From: Bacteroidetes bacterium GWA2_40_15
Lineage (GTDB): Bacteria; Bacteroidota; Bacteroidia; Bacteroidales; VadinHA17
DNA length: 41,722 nt
Assembly: GCA_001768195.1 (NCBI GenBank)
Contig: MENI01000126.1
Coordinates: 1-41,722 of the forward strand
Reading direction: 5' to 3'
In this document: piece by piece, positions 23,835 through 32,343 of the stretch
How the letters are laid out: every line of letters begins with the position of its first letter
How positions within the stretch are numbered: position 1 is the stretch's first letter
Notes under the pieces: model-generated
Databases searched by the model: none
Told to the model about the DNA's origin: nothing
Seen by the model: only the letters and a program-made list of their open reading frames with translations
Program-made: the position numbers and the translations under genes

Positions 23835-26276
23835 TTACCACCATCCTTCCTGCATGTTTTCGATATCATCGGAAGCATTTGGGATTCCATTTGCCGGACC
23901 ATAAAATACACTTCCTCCATAGGTTGTCAGGAAAAGCATACCCTGATTATTTATATCTGGAATTGCACGCTGTCCCCATTTGAACCGGTACCCTTCAATC
24001 TGTTTCCACGATTCACCATAATCTTCACTCCGGTAAGCCGCGTTCTGAAAAGTATTTATATAAATAATATTGGATTGCTGCGGATCCATTCCCGCTGAAT
24101 TGACGCGCACCCTCTCATCGAAAACCTGTTTCCATGTCAATCCTCCGTCTTCAGTTTTGATTAGTCCTCCTTTCATATCTGTTCCGTTTCCTGTGCGGGG
24201 CCAGCAACTGACATACATGATTTCAGGATGTACGGGATCTATGAGCAGGTCATGCGGGCCATTTACAACTTCAGGCAATGGCAGTTGTATCCAGGATGCT
24301 GCCTTATCATCACTGTAATATATAACACCATCCACAACCTTTCCCACGGATTCCCCCCGTGAAAAAAGTGCAAAAAGCCTTCCATTTGAATTTTGCCGTA
24401 ACTGCCATGCGAACAGGTTTTTACCAAGGCCACTGTTTGTCAAATTCCAACTATTACCTCCGTCAGAAGATTTGTAAATACCTCTCTCGAATACACTGAC
24501 ATAGAGTGTCCGCGATTCAGCCGGTGATGACGGATCAAGTAAAATATTGGTACAAACCGAATTTTCGGGAATGCCGGTATTATTTTTCTGCCACCTCCTG
24601 CCCCCGTCCGCGGAAACTGCTACTCCGCCCTTAAACCTGCCAAAGCCTTGTCGACCGAACATCTTTGTCCTGGGAAGATCATGAGCATTCGCCCAGACTG
24701 ACCACACTTTTCCTTTTACTCCTGGATCGAACTCTACTTCATAACAGGTGTTCTGCCATTCCCTGGGAACATTACTAATAGAATGATACCAGCTTTCGCC
24801 TCTGTTAAATGTATGGAAAAGGCCTATATCTGTATAACATATAAAAAAATGATCCTTGTCGAACGGATCGAAATGGACACCATAGCAGGTAGTTACATTC
24901 AGACCGGTATTAGAATAAGAGCCATCGGTATTATTATTGCTGTACACCTGTTCCCATGTTTTTCCTCCATCAGTAGTTTTATAGCCTCGTCCGTTATCTC
25001 CTGCAAAACATACATCAGGATTGCCAGGTGCAACTCCCAGGTCAATGGGACTGCCGCCCCAGCCCGGATCATAACTTTCCTCCATCCATGAACCTTTGAA
25101 ATTATTGGTAATGTAACCTCCGGGAGTAGATGATAAAAGTACCGGTTCCCAGTTTCTTCCGGCACTTATGGTTTTATATATGCAATATATTTCTTCGCTT
25201 TTACCATTCAGATTAATTACAGGATTTATTGTGGATATATAAGCCACTTCAGGTTTTGAATAACATACAGCTAATCCCTGCCTGAAATCAGGCACTCTTC
25301 TTTCAGCGACCCCTTTCAATAAGCCCTCATTGACCTGTGTCCATGTTGCGCCCATATTATCGCTCACATACATTCCTCCTTTGAATGTATCCTTATCAAT
25401 TTTTAAATCAGATTGAATGTAAATCAGGTTATTATTGACGTTTTTGCCTCCTTCAACTGCAATAAGTGATTTAACAGGCAGTGGTAAGATTCCGGATTCT
25501 CCTGTTATCTCATTCACAAGAGTACAGGAACTTTCTGTAAACACAGTTACCTGATTGGTTCTGTTATCAGGAAAAATTCCCAGAACTCTTTGTCCAGGCA
25601 ATTTGGCGACGATCTTCCATGTTACTCCCTGATCTGTTGACAACACTAATCTGGCAGTTTCACTTTTTTCAATATTTCCCCCCCTGGCCATATAATCAAC
25701 AAGGGGCGCCACACCCAGGTAAATTCTATTGTTATCTGCAGGGTCAACTCTGACTTTCTGAATGGTACCATCCAGAGCGCCATCAATCAGATCAGAAGGT
25801 TTGAGACTGGTGCTTTGTAACCGTTCAACTTTCTTCGATTTGCTGACATCGGGAAAAACTATCTTCCATTTTTCACCTTTATCATCAGATCTGAGGAGCA
25901 TACTTATTCCCGATCCCCTGTCCTCACTATGCAGGAATCCACGGGTGGCAATGTATACTGTATTTGAATCAACAGGATCAAATTCAAAATCATCAGGTAC
26001 ATTCCAGAGATTCTTCATCTTCCAGTTTTGCCCCCCATCGTGTGAAACATATACGCCGGTCATGTCGCAATGGGTAATTACAAAATTTTCATCGAACGGA
26101 CTGATGGTAGGTTTTAAAACTCCGCCACCTCCACCGGGCCCAATCACCTTCCATACATTGTCCTGCACCTTATTCTCTTCATTATCAGAAGGATTGGTTT
26201 GACCTTTGCATCCGCCAGCTACTAATATACTCAGGAATATCACTATTGATTGTTTAAAAATTGTAATCGTGCCCAT
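23835..26276 (-). CDS. Large Asp-box (BNR/sortilin-type) beta-propeller lipoprotein, GH74/sialidase-like
   Basis: An 813-residue lipoprotein (lipobox VAGGC, Cys23). It contains at least eleven Asp-box motifs S/T-x-D-x-G-x-x-W, for example SHDGGQNWKM, SDDKGEKWKI, STDQGVTWKI, SDNMGATWTQ, TTDGGKTWEQ, SADGGRRWQK, SSDGGNSWNL, TEDGGLTWKQ and SEDYGESWKQ, spread over the whole length as in two tandem seven-bladed propellers of GH74 xyloglucanases and VPS10/sortilin. The Gly-rich start VIGPGGGGGVLKPTISP is typical of this group. A catalytic Asp pair as in GH74 is not obvious, so a binding protein or an unusual lyase is possible. It is monocistronic, divergent from the 26505-34563 operon across a 228-bp gap. 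Confidence 0.75.
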   Translation of the reverse strand: MGTITIFKQSIVIFLSILVAGGCKGQTNPSDNEENKVQDNVWKVIGPGGGGGVLKPTISPFDENFVITHCDMTGVYVSHDGGQNWKMKNLWNVPDDFEFDPVDSNTVYIATRGFLHSEDRGSGISMLLRSDDKGEKWKIVFPDVSKSKKVERLQSTSLKPSDLIDGALDGTIQKVRVDPADNNRIYLGVAPLVDYMARGGNIEKSETARLVLSTDQGVTWKIVAKLPGQRVLGIFPDNRTNQVTVFTESSCTLVNEITGESGILPLPVKSLIAVEGGKNVNNNLIYIQSDLKIDKDTFKGGMYVSDNMGATWTQVNEGLLKGVAERRVPDFRQGLAVCYSKPEVAYISTINPVINLNGKSEEIYCIYKTISAGRNWEPVLLSSTPGGYITNNFKGSWMEESYDPGWGGSPIDLGVAPGNPDVCFAGDNGRGYKTTDGGKTWEQVYSNNNTDGSYSNTGLNVTTCYGVHFDPFDKDHFFICYTDIGLFHTFNRGESWYHSISNVPREWQNTCYEVEFDPGVKGKVWSVWANAHDLPRTKMFGRQGFGRFKGGVAVSADGGRRWQKNNTGIPENSVCTNILLDPSSPAESRTLYVSVFERGIYKSSDGGNSWNLTNSGLGKNLFAWQLRQNSNGRLFALFSRGESVGKVVDGVIYYSDDKAASWIQLPLPEVVNGPHDLLIDPVHPEIMYVSCWPRTGNGTDMKGGLIKTEDGGLTWKQVFDERVRVNSAGMDPQQSNIIYINTFQNAAYRSEDYGESWKQIEGYRFKWGQRAIPDINNQGMLFLTTYGGSVFYGPANGIPNASDDIENMQEGWW

Positions 26277-26504
26277 AGGTTTAATTTTATTGAGTTATGA
26301 AAATCATCCTTAGTATTATCATTACCTTATCTTAAATTAATATTTAATAATGAAACATAAGTTAAATGCAATATTATGAAATTTTATGAAATTTTAAGTA
26401 GGAATTTTTGAATACTTTTATAATTTTGGGAAAGAAAAGGTTAATGTTTATCCTTTCCGGTCATTCAGGAATTGTTGCTATCCTCAACCTGATAACTGAA
26501 TATT

Positions 26505-28394
26505 ATGAGCAGAATGATAAAACTTACAAAACAGATATTGGTATTTCTTCTATTACTGGCAGGTGCATCATGGAATGTTTTATCTGCAGAAATAATCCCG
26601 GGTAAGCTAAAACCTTTCAGGGTTCTGGTTATTATCGGAGATCAATGGAAAGATCCTGCAAGTTATTTGGTAGATATACCAAAACCAACAGGTGAATATT
26701 CAGGTTATGAAGCAACTCCTGAGGTACGCGGGGCAAGCGATTTTCATCATCTCACAATTTTATTAAAGTCGTGGGGGATTCCTTTTGATATTGTGCGTTT
26801 GGATCAGCAATTTCTTGACCGGTATATGTTCCTGAACATATCCGGGAAGCCCAGGTATGGCACCATTATCTGGGATGTAAATAAAACGGATAAATTACTG
26901 CATCCTGATTATTCGATTATTCCTGAAATGGTGAAAGACTTTGGAATTGGTCTGATCGCCCTGTCCGACCGAATTTCCCAGCCTGAAATACAAGCTCTTC
27001 TGGGTTTAAAATACACAGGAAGCTGGGAGAGCAATACTTCCATGAAGATCATGGATAGGCATTTTATTACTGAAGGTCTTTCCTCTCCTTTTGTCGTTGA
27101 CAGCGGTATCATTGGCCATATGCAGCGTCAACAGGTGGAGATGTTGCCGGGGACGGTTACCATTATTGAACAGGGCTCATATCCTCAGGCCACGGCAAAA
27201 GAGTATCCATCAGGCGGACGTACGGTATGGATTGGAAATGACCATAATTACTTATTTTATTTTCAGGGTATCCGTACCCTGTTGAGAAGAGCCATTACCT
27301 GGACCCTTGGTTATAACCTGTATAAGACCTGGGAGAACGATTTGATCATGATCATGGATGATCCCGGGGGAGCCCAGAGCAGTTGGCTGGAACATTGGAA
27401 TTACCCGGCATTGACCGAAGACATCATTGAAAAATATTTGATTCGGCCATTACAAGAACACCGGGCTGTGCTCAATATAAATTTCGTGGCAGGCTTTGTG
27501 AACGACCGCAAGCAAAGGCTGGAACCTACCTGGAAAGAAAATTACGTGGATGGATTTGGGGTTAAACAAGACTTTATTTCAAGTAAACGCGGTTACGACA
27601 AAGGAGTGAAACTGGGAGTTTTCGAGGTTATGTGCCATGGACTTACCCACATGCAACCTGACCTGGTTTCGGATCCGGGCTGGTACGGGGCATCACTCGA
27701 TAAAGAAAGATCCGAGGTTGGGTGGTACCGGGAATTTGGAGATACAAGGCGGAAGAAGGAAATCCCTCCCGCTGAACAGGTATGGAGGATGAGAACTTCC
27801 AGGGATTGGTTAACTGAGCAATTTGGTGTCACTCCGCTGGAATTTTGTGCGGGAGGACGGGGTACCTCAATTTCTTATTTCAATAATACGGCCAAACTGG
27901 CAGGTGAGGCAGGATATGGCTGGTGCGGATGGGAATCGGGATATCTCGGGAAGGATATGGTGATAATCGGGTGGAAGTTTTTTGGGACTTCCGAATCCCC
28001 ATTACTCGTTCCTTCACTTCCCGATGCTCATGATTTCGGTATAACACGGGAACCGGAAAAATTTGCTGAAATATTTGATCAATATCCAAGGGGACGATTC
28101 ATGAGTATGAATGAATTTATCGGATACTTGCATGCAGGCAATTCCGGAAACTGGAATACAGATATGAATAAACTCACCATCACTCTCGATTATGATCCGC
28201 ATTATTGTCAATACTTTGAAACGCATGCTTCAAACTGGAACCTGGAATTGTCCGACTGGTTGGAAAAGGATATGGGAAAACTTTCTTCTGTCATTGTTGA
28301 TGGCAATAATGTGAAAATATCTACCGGGAAAATAGAAATCCCTCAGGGAATTGGGAAACACAAGGTTGAAGTCAAGTTCTTTGCAGAGAATTAA
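26505..28394 (+). CDS. Secreted polysaccharide-deacetylase-like protein with N-terminal amidotransferase-like domain
   Basis: A 629-residue protein with a signal peptide (1-28, ending NVLSA); ATG 26514 is an alternative start. Residues about 35-265 (FRVLVIIGDQ, FDIVRLDQQ, YGTIIWDVN, IPEMVKDFGIGLIALSD, WIGNDHNYLFYF) look like a ThuA/class I amidotransferase-like flavodoxin fold. Residues about 280-560 look like a NodB-type barrel: IMIMDDPGG gives D285-D286 and MCHGLTHMQ gives H378 and H382 (HxxxH), matching the Asp and two His metal ligands of carbohydrate esterase 4 proteins, and EFCAGGRG may be the next strand motif. The likely role is deacetylation of a polysaccharide or a related metal-dependent step. 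It is the first gene of a five-gene operon; the next starts 15 bp later. Confidence 0.6.
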   Translation: MSRMIKLTKQILVFLLLLAGASWNVLSAEIIPGKLKPFRVLVIIGDQWKDPASYLVDIPKPTGEYSGYEATPEVRGASDFHHLTILLKSWGIPFDIVRLDQQFLDRYMFLNISGKPRYGTIIWDVNKTDKLLHPDYSIIPEMVKDFGIGLIALSDRISQPEIQALLGLKYTGSWESNTSMKIMDRHFITEGLSSPFVVDSGIIGHMQRQQVEMLPGTVTIIEQGSYPQATAKEYPSGGRTVWIGNDHNYLFYFQGIRTLLRRAITWTLGYNLYKTWENDLIMIMDDPGGAQSSWLEHWNYPALTEDIIEKYLIRPLQEHRAVLNINFVAGFVNDRKQRLEPTWKENYVDGFGVKQDFISSKRGYDKGVKLGVFEVMCHGLTHMQPDLVSDPGWYGASLDKERSEVGWYREFGDTRRKKEIPPAEQVWRMRTSRDWLTEQFGVTPLEFCAGGRGTSISYFNNTAKLAGEAGYGWCGWESGYLGKDMVIIGWKFFGTSESPLLVPSLPDAHDFGITREPEKFAEIFDQYPRGRFMSMNEFIGYLHAGNSGNWNTDMNKLTITLDYDPHYCQYFETHASNWNLELSDWLEKDMGKLSSVIVDGNNVKISTGKIEIPQGIGKHKVEVKFFAEN

Positions 28395-28409
28395 TAATCA
28401 TCTGAAAAC

Positions 28410-30023
28410 ATGAATCCAAATCATATGAAAAGAGCCTTAAATATAATATTCTGGTTACAGTTAATCATTATTTTACCAGGTATAGCACAGAAGAATACCA
28501 TTCCCGGGGCAGTAACAACTCCATATCCTACTCTCATCAATCTTGCTGTTGAATGGGCTATTCAGGGAGACGACAACATGAACGGTGCTGTGACTGTAAA
28601 GTTCAGGGAGAAGGGTGCTGAAGAGTGGAGCCAGGGCATGCCTTTGTTCAGGGTTCCTGCGGGTCAAAATATAGGATTTACCTGGACAAACAAACATTCA
28701 GGTAGTATTTTTGATCTTAAACCAGGTACAGGGTATGAGATCCTGCTTACACTGACCGATCCCGACGGAGGTTCAGAAGAAAGAGTAGTTGAAGCATCTA
28801 CCAGGGCTGTCCCTGATCCTGGCAATAATGCTGAATATTTTGAAATACAACCCGGCGTTTATGATACTCTTCGTACCCAAAACGGCAGTAAGGATAAACC
28901 GGTTGTTTACATATGCCGGAAAGGAAAAGCAACTTTTTCCTATATTGATCTTAATAACAGGAAATGGGTTTACATCATAGGACTCAATATTGGCAACCTC
29001 CGCACGGATGGCATTGGAATTCAGATGAATGGCGCATCAAATTGTATGGTTAAAGGATGTTCTGTCAACGCTGTTTATGGTATTGTCGCCTACAAACCCG
29101 GTGCAGAAAATTGTTATATCAGTGATAATGTAATTACGGGAACATGTGAATGGACCAACGAAGCTATGGGAGCTCACGGCGCTAACATCGGTGAAGGAAT
29201 TGAAATGACAGGCCCCGGAAATGTTATATGCTATAATAAAGTTACAGGATTCAGGGACTGTATATCCACCATGGAAGATCAGCATGTGGTGAATCAGACC
29301 TGCATCGACATATACAACAATGATATCAACCTGGGCCTGGATGATGGTATCGAAGCGGATTTTTGCTTTTCCAACTGCCGGATCTTCCGCAACCGGCTTA
29401 CCAACTGTTTTGTCGGATTGAGCTCCCAACCCGGACTTGGAGGGCCAAATTATTTCTACAGGAATTCCATGTATAATATCATTTATGGAGGTTATAAACT
29501 AAGGCGTTACAGTCAGGGTGATGTTGTACTCCATAACACTGTTATTAAGGTAGGTTCGGGAATGGGAGGCAACGACTCTCTGGATTATGCCTATTTTAGA
29601 AATAACGTGGCGATCGGAGGCCCCACCGGAGGAGTGAACTGGGGTGACTACGGATCAGGAAATCCCTGTGCGGCTGATATATATAAACCCAAGATCCATT
29701 GTAGCTTTGATTACGATGCAGTGGGGGTATTTGAGGTACCCTATTTCGCAAAAATCGGTAAGCTACCTTTTTCAGAGGTTGAAAAGCATGGTATCGAACG
29801 TATTACACTCGATGAAACTTTTATAAATATTCAATTTCCGAATCCGCCTCTTCCCGAAAGGGAGATACAGGACTTAAGACCCAAATCGGGTGCAAGGATT
29901 ATTGATGCCGCCATTCTAATTCCGAATATAAATGATAATTATACAGGAAAGGCACCGGATATAGGTGCTTATGAGCTTGGACAGGAACTTCCACATTATG
30001 GACCTCGAACAAGTCAACAATAA
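28410..30023 (+). CDS. Secreted FN3 plus parallel beta-helix protein
   Basis: A 537-residue protein; the start may be ATG 28410 or 28425, both giving a signal peptide ending LPGIAQ. Residues about 35-130 form an FN3-like domain (PYPTLINLAVEWAIQGDDN, FDLKPGTGYEILLTLTDPDG). Residues about 140-470 form a right-handed beta-helix with coils such as YIIGLNIGNLRTDGIGIQ, NCMVKGCSVNAVYGIVA, NCYISDNVITG, ICYNKVTGF, IDIYNNDIN and NCRIFRNRLTN, closing with the C-terminal PDIGAYE box common in Bacteroidota beta-helix proteins. Such proteins are often polysaccharide lyases or epimerases; the DGIEADFC segment could carry acidic metal ligands. Operon position suggests action on the same glycan as the deacetylase-like enzyme upstream. 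Confidence 0.75.
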   Translation: MNPNHMKRALNIIFWLQLIIILPGIAQKNTIPGAVTTPYPTLINLAVEWAIQGDDNMNGAVTVKFREKGAEEWSQGMPLFRVPAGQNIGFTWTNKHSGSIFDLKPGTGYEILLTLTDPDGGSEERVVEASTRAVPDPGNNAEYFEIQPGVYDTLRTQNGSKDKPVVYICRKGKATFSYIDLNNRKWVYIIGLNIGNLRTDGIGIQMNGASNCMVKGCSVNAVYGIVAYKPGAENCYISDNVITGTCEWTNEAMGAHGANIGEGIEMTGPGNVICYNKVTGFRDCISTMEDQHVVNQTCIDIYNNDINLGLDDGIEADFCFSNCRIFRNRLTNCFVGLSSQPGLGGPNYFYRNSMYNIIYGGYKLRRYSQGDVVLHNTVIKVGSGMGGNDSLDYAYFRNNVAIGGPTGGVNWGDYGSGNPCAADIYKPKIHCSFDYDAVGVFEVPYFAKIGKLPFSEVEKHGIERITLDETFINIQFPNPPLPEREIQDLRPKSGARIIDAAILIPNINDNYTGKAPDIGAYELGQELPHYGPRTSQQ

Positions 30024-30086
30024 CCTGGTTAGTATAAATGCACCTGCGTAAAAGCAACTATTTATAATAAATTAAACCATTTTTAA

Positions 30087-31523
30087 ATGAAACGTAGAAA
30101 ATTCTTTCAACTGACTTCAGTTGGTGCGGCGGGATTGGCATTGACAGCATCCTGCAAACCATTCAAACAAGATGCGGAAGCGCCTGAAACAGGTAGCAGG
30201 ATTTCGGCGGACATTCCTCCCTACCGGAAAACCATTAAATCCTCCTTTACAATCACCGGAAACAAAGGTGCCGGCGATAAGGTAATACTGGCCCTTATCG
30301 GTGCAGGTTCCTGGGGTACTAACCTAATCCTGGAGGCAGCAAAAGCAGGCGAAAATATCAGGATTAAATATGTGTGCGATGTGGATGATACCCGTGGTGG
30401 CCGTGCCATTTCAGAGCTTGAGAAAATTCAGGGCTTCCGGCCTATTGCGGTAAGGGATATGCGAAAAGTTTACGATGATAAAGAAGTTGATGGCGTGTTC
30501 ATTGAAACACCGGAACACTGGCATGCCCTTGCCACAATATGGGCCTGCCAGGCCGGTAAAGACGTGTATGTCGAAAAAACTGTATCTCACTCCATTTTCG
30601 AGGGTCAGCAAATGATACAGGCTGCTATGAAATACGAACGGATTGTGCAGTGTGGCACCCAAAACAGGAGTGCCGATTACGCCCTCACCGCCAGTGAATA
30701 TATAAAAAGAGGTGAACTGGGTGATATTGTCGCCGTTCACGTCAGAGAACTGCTCGATGGTCCGGTTCCATTCAATCAAAAGGAAAACACAGACGCTCCT
30801 GATACCATCGACTGGGATATGTGGCTGGGGCCGGCTCCGAAAGTACCCTACAATGTTTCACGTAACAAATCATGGGTATATTACTGGGATTATTCCGGAG
30901 GAAATGTTACCTCCGGGGGATCCATTCACCAGTTGGACATGGCAAGATTGATTCTGGGCAACCCTGATTTTCCCAAATCGGTATATTGTGCCGGGGGCAG
31001 GTATTTCTTCAACGACAAACGCGATGTCCCCGATTACCAGATGGCTACCTTTGATTATGGAAATTTCGTACTCACCCTGCAGACCGGAGAATGCACCCCT
31101 TATATGGAAAAGGAGGGTGTTGATGTCCGCTTTGGCGACATATATCCTAAATGGATGCAGAATGCCACCCGGATTAACATCCTGGGCACAAAAAGAATGA
31201 TGTATGTAGGACGAATGGGCGGTGGATGGCAGGTATTTGACAAAGGGGAAAAACTGGTTGCACAGGATAAGGGAATATTCCCCCTTAAAGCGCATATTCT
31301 GAATTATATCGATTGTATCCGGACAAGGAAACAGCCCAATGGCAACATCCTGGAAGGGCATCGCAGTTCAGTGATGATCCACCTGGCCAACCTGGCATAC
31401 CGTGCTGGAAACAAGCAACTGTTATTTTCACCTGAATACGAAACCATATTGAATGACAGCAATGCGCAGGCCCTGGCTCTGCTTTCGTACCGGAAAGGTT
31501 TTGAAATAACCAGCAACGTATAA
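30087..31523 (+). CDS. Tat-exported Gfo/Idh/MocA oxidoreductase, second type
   Basis: A 478-residue protein beginning MKRRKFFQLTSVGAAGLALT with the twin arginine at 3-4 and a possible lipobox LTASC, so it may be an exported lipoprotein. The Rossmann motif is LALIGAGSWGTN (near 70-80), the sugar-binding strand VDGVFIETPEHWHALATIWA, and the EK signature VYVEKTVSHS. Later blocks are WDMWLGPAPKVPYN, SGGSIHQLDMARLILGNP and a sheet domain with DVPDYQMATFDYGNF. It differs strongly from the DoxX-linked enzyme (EKTVSHS versus EKSVALS, shorter linker) and belongs to the bacterial subgroup often annotated as secreted dehydrogenase. There is no DoxX gene beside it; its stop overlaps the next start (TAATG). 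Likely role: oxidation of a sugar or oligosaccharide in the periplasm. Confidence 0.85.
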   Translation: MKRRKFFQLTSVGAAGLALTASCKPFKQDAEAPETGSRISADIPPYRKTIKSSFTITGNKGAGDKVILALIGAGSWGTNLILEAAKAGENIRIKYVCDVDDTRGGRAISELEKIQGFRPIAVRDMRKVYDDKEVDGVFIETPEHWHALATIWACQAGKDVYVEKTVSHSIFEGQQMIQAAMKYERIVQCGTQNRSADYALTASEYIKRGELGDIVAVHVRELLDGPVPFNQKENTDAPDTIDWDMWLGPAPKVPYNVSRNKSWVYYWDYSGGNVTSGGSIHQLDMARLILGNPDFPKSVYCAGGRYFFNDKRDVPDYQMATFDYGNFVLTLQTGECTPYMEKEGVDVRFGDIYPKWMQNATRINILGTKRMMYVGRMGGGWQVFDKGEKLVAQDKGIFPLKAHILNYIDCIRTRKQPNGNILEGHRSSVMIHLANLAYRAGNKQLLFSPEYETILNDSNAQALALLSYRKGFEITSNV

Positions 31524-32263
31524 TGTTCTTTATCATGAAGTTCGCGGTTACAAAGAATATCATAGTTACGGCAATATTTTCAACGTTTTTCATCGCCGGG
31601 TGTCTGGTGTTGTTTGCATTGGCCAAGACCTGGAACAAAACTGAAATCGAGTTCAGGATACATATCAATAAGCAACTTGTTAGAGAATCTACTTTCGGGG
31701 AATCGCCCACATTTGCCATTTGGTTAGAGGAGCCGGAAACCGGGTCAACCCAGACAATATTCGTAACCAACCGGGCCGGACTGGGTGACTGGGAAGGAAA
31801 AACTTCCGTTCCTGTTGCCCTTCCCAAATGGTTTGAAGTGAATAAGAGTGAACAACAATCAAGAAATATGCTCAAAAATAAAATTTCTGAACGGCTTACT
31901 ATTACCGGAGCGACTCCAAAACCCGGATATTTCAGCACCAGGGTAAGAGTAACCCCCGGAAGCATGTGGAATTGCTGGATCGAGGTTAACCTGGCCGGTG
32001 ATTTTAATGAGAAATTCAAGGAATACGATGAAGAGGCAAAAACTTCGGATGAATACAAAACCGGACAGCCGGCATTGCTTTATAAGGCAATAATCAAAGC
32101 GGAGGAAGGTAACCGGGTAGTCCCAGATATTGCCGGCATGTGCATTCTCGATCCTGAAAAGGGAGTTACCATTCAACCGTTAACAGGGATTACCAACGCA
32201 ACAAGGATTTTTGATGAAATTATCATCGCGGTTGCCCGGCCAAAGCCGAGAATTGTTGAATAG
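31523..32263 (+). CDS. Membrane-anchored protein resembling DUF2271
   Basis: A 246-residue protein coupled by a TAATG overlap to the oxidoreductase gene; ATG 31535 (MKFAVTKN) is an alternative start. One N-terminal membrane helix (NIIVTAIFSTFFIAGCLVLFAL) places the remainder in the periplasm. The body has PTFAIWLEEPETGSTQTIFVTNRAG, ALPKWFEV, ERLTITGATPKPGYFSTRV and WNCWIEVNLAGDFNE, a beta-sandwich pattern similar to DUF2271, a family found with ApbE-type flavin carriers and PepSY membrane proteins. If right, it could link the exported oxidoreductase to membrane redox chemistry, in a role comparable to DoxX in the other module. The family assignment is tentative. Confidence 0.5.
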   Translation: MFFIMKFAVTKNIIVTAIFSTFFIAGCLVLFALAKTWNKTEIEFRIHINKQLVRESTFGESPTFAIWLEEPETGSTQTIFVTNRAGLGDWEGKTSVPVALPKWFEVNKSEQQSRNMLKNKISERLTITGATPKPGYFSTRVRVTPGSMWNCWIEVNLAGDFNEKFKEYDEEAKTSDEYKTGQPALLYKAIIKAEEGNRVVPDIAGMCILDPEKGVTIQPLTGITNATRIFDEIIIAVARPKPRIVE

Positions 32264-32343
32264 CAAATGAATCACGACAGGAACAGCTTTTAAAAATTAT
32301 AAAACTAACAACGGAGTCATTAATATAAACAAAAGTAAATGCC

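Noticed and set aside
26376-26395. Tandem ATGAAATTTT repeat before the deacetylase operon
   Set aside because: Two 10-bp units in AT-rich intergenic DNA are likely by chance and are not aligned with a good promoter.
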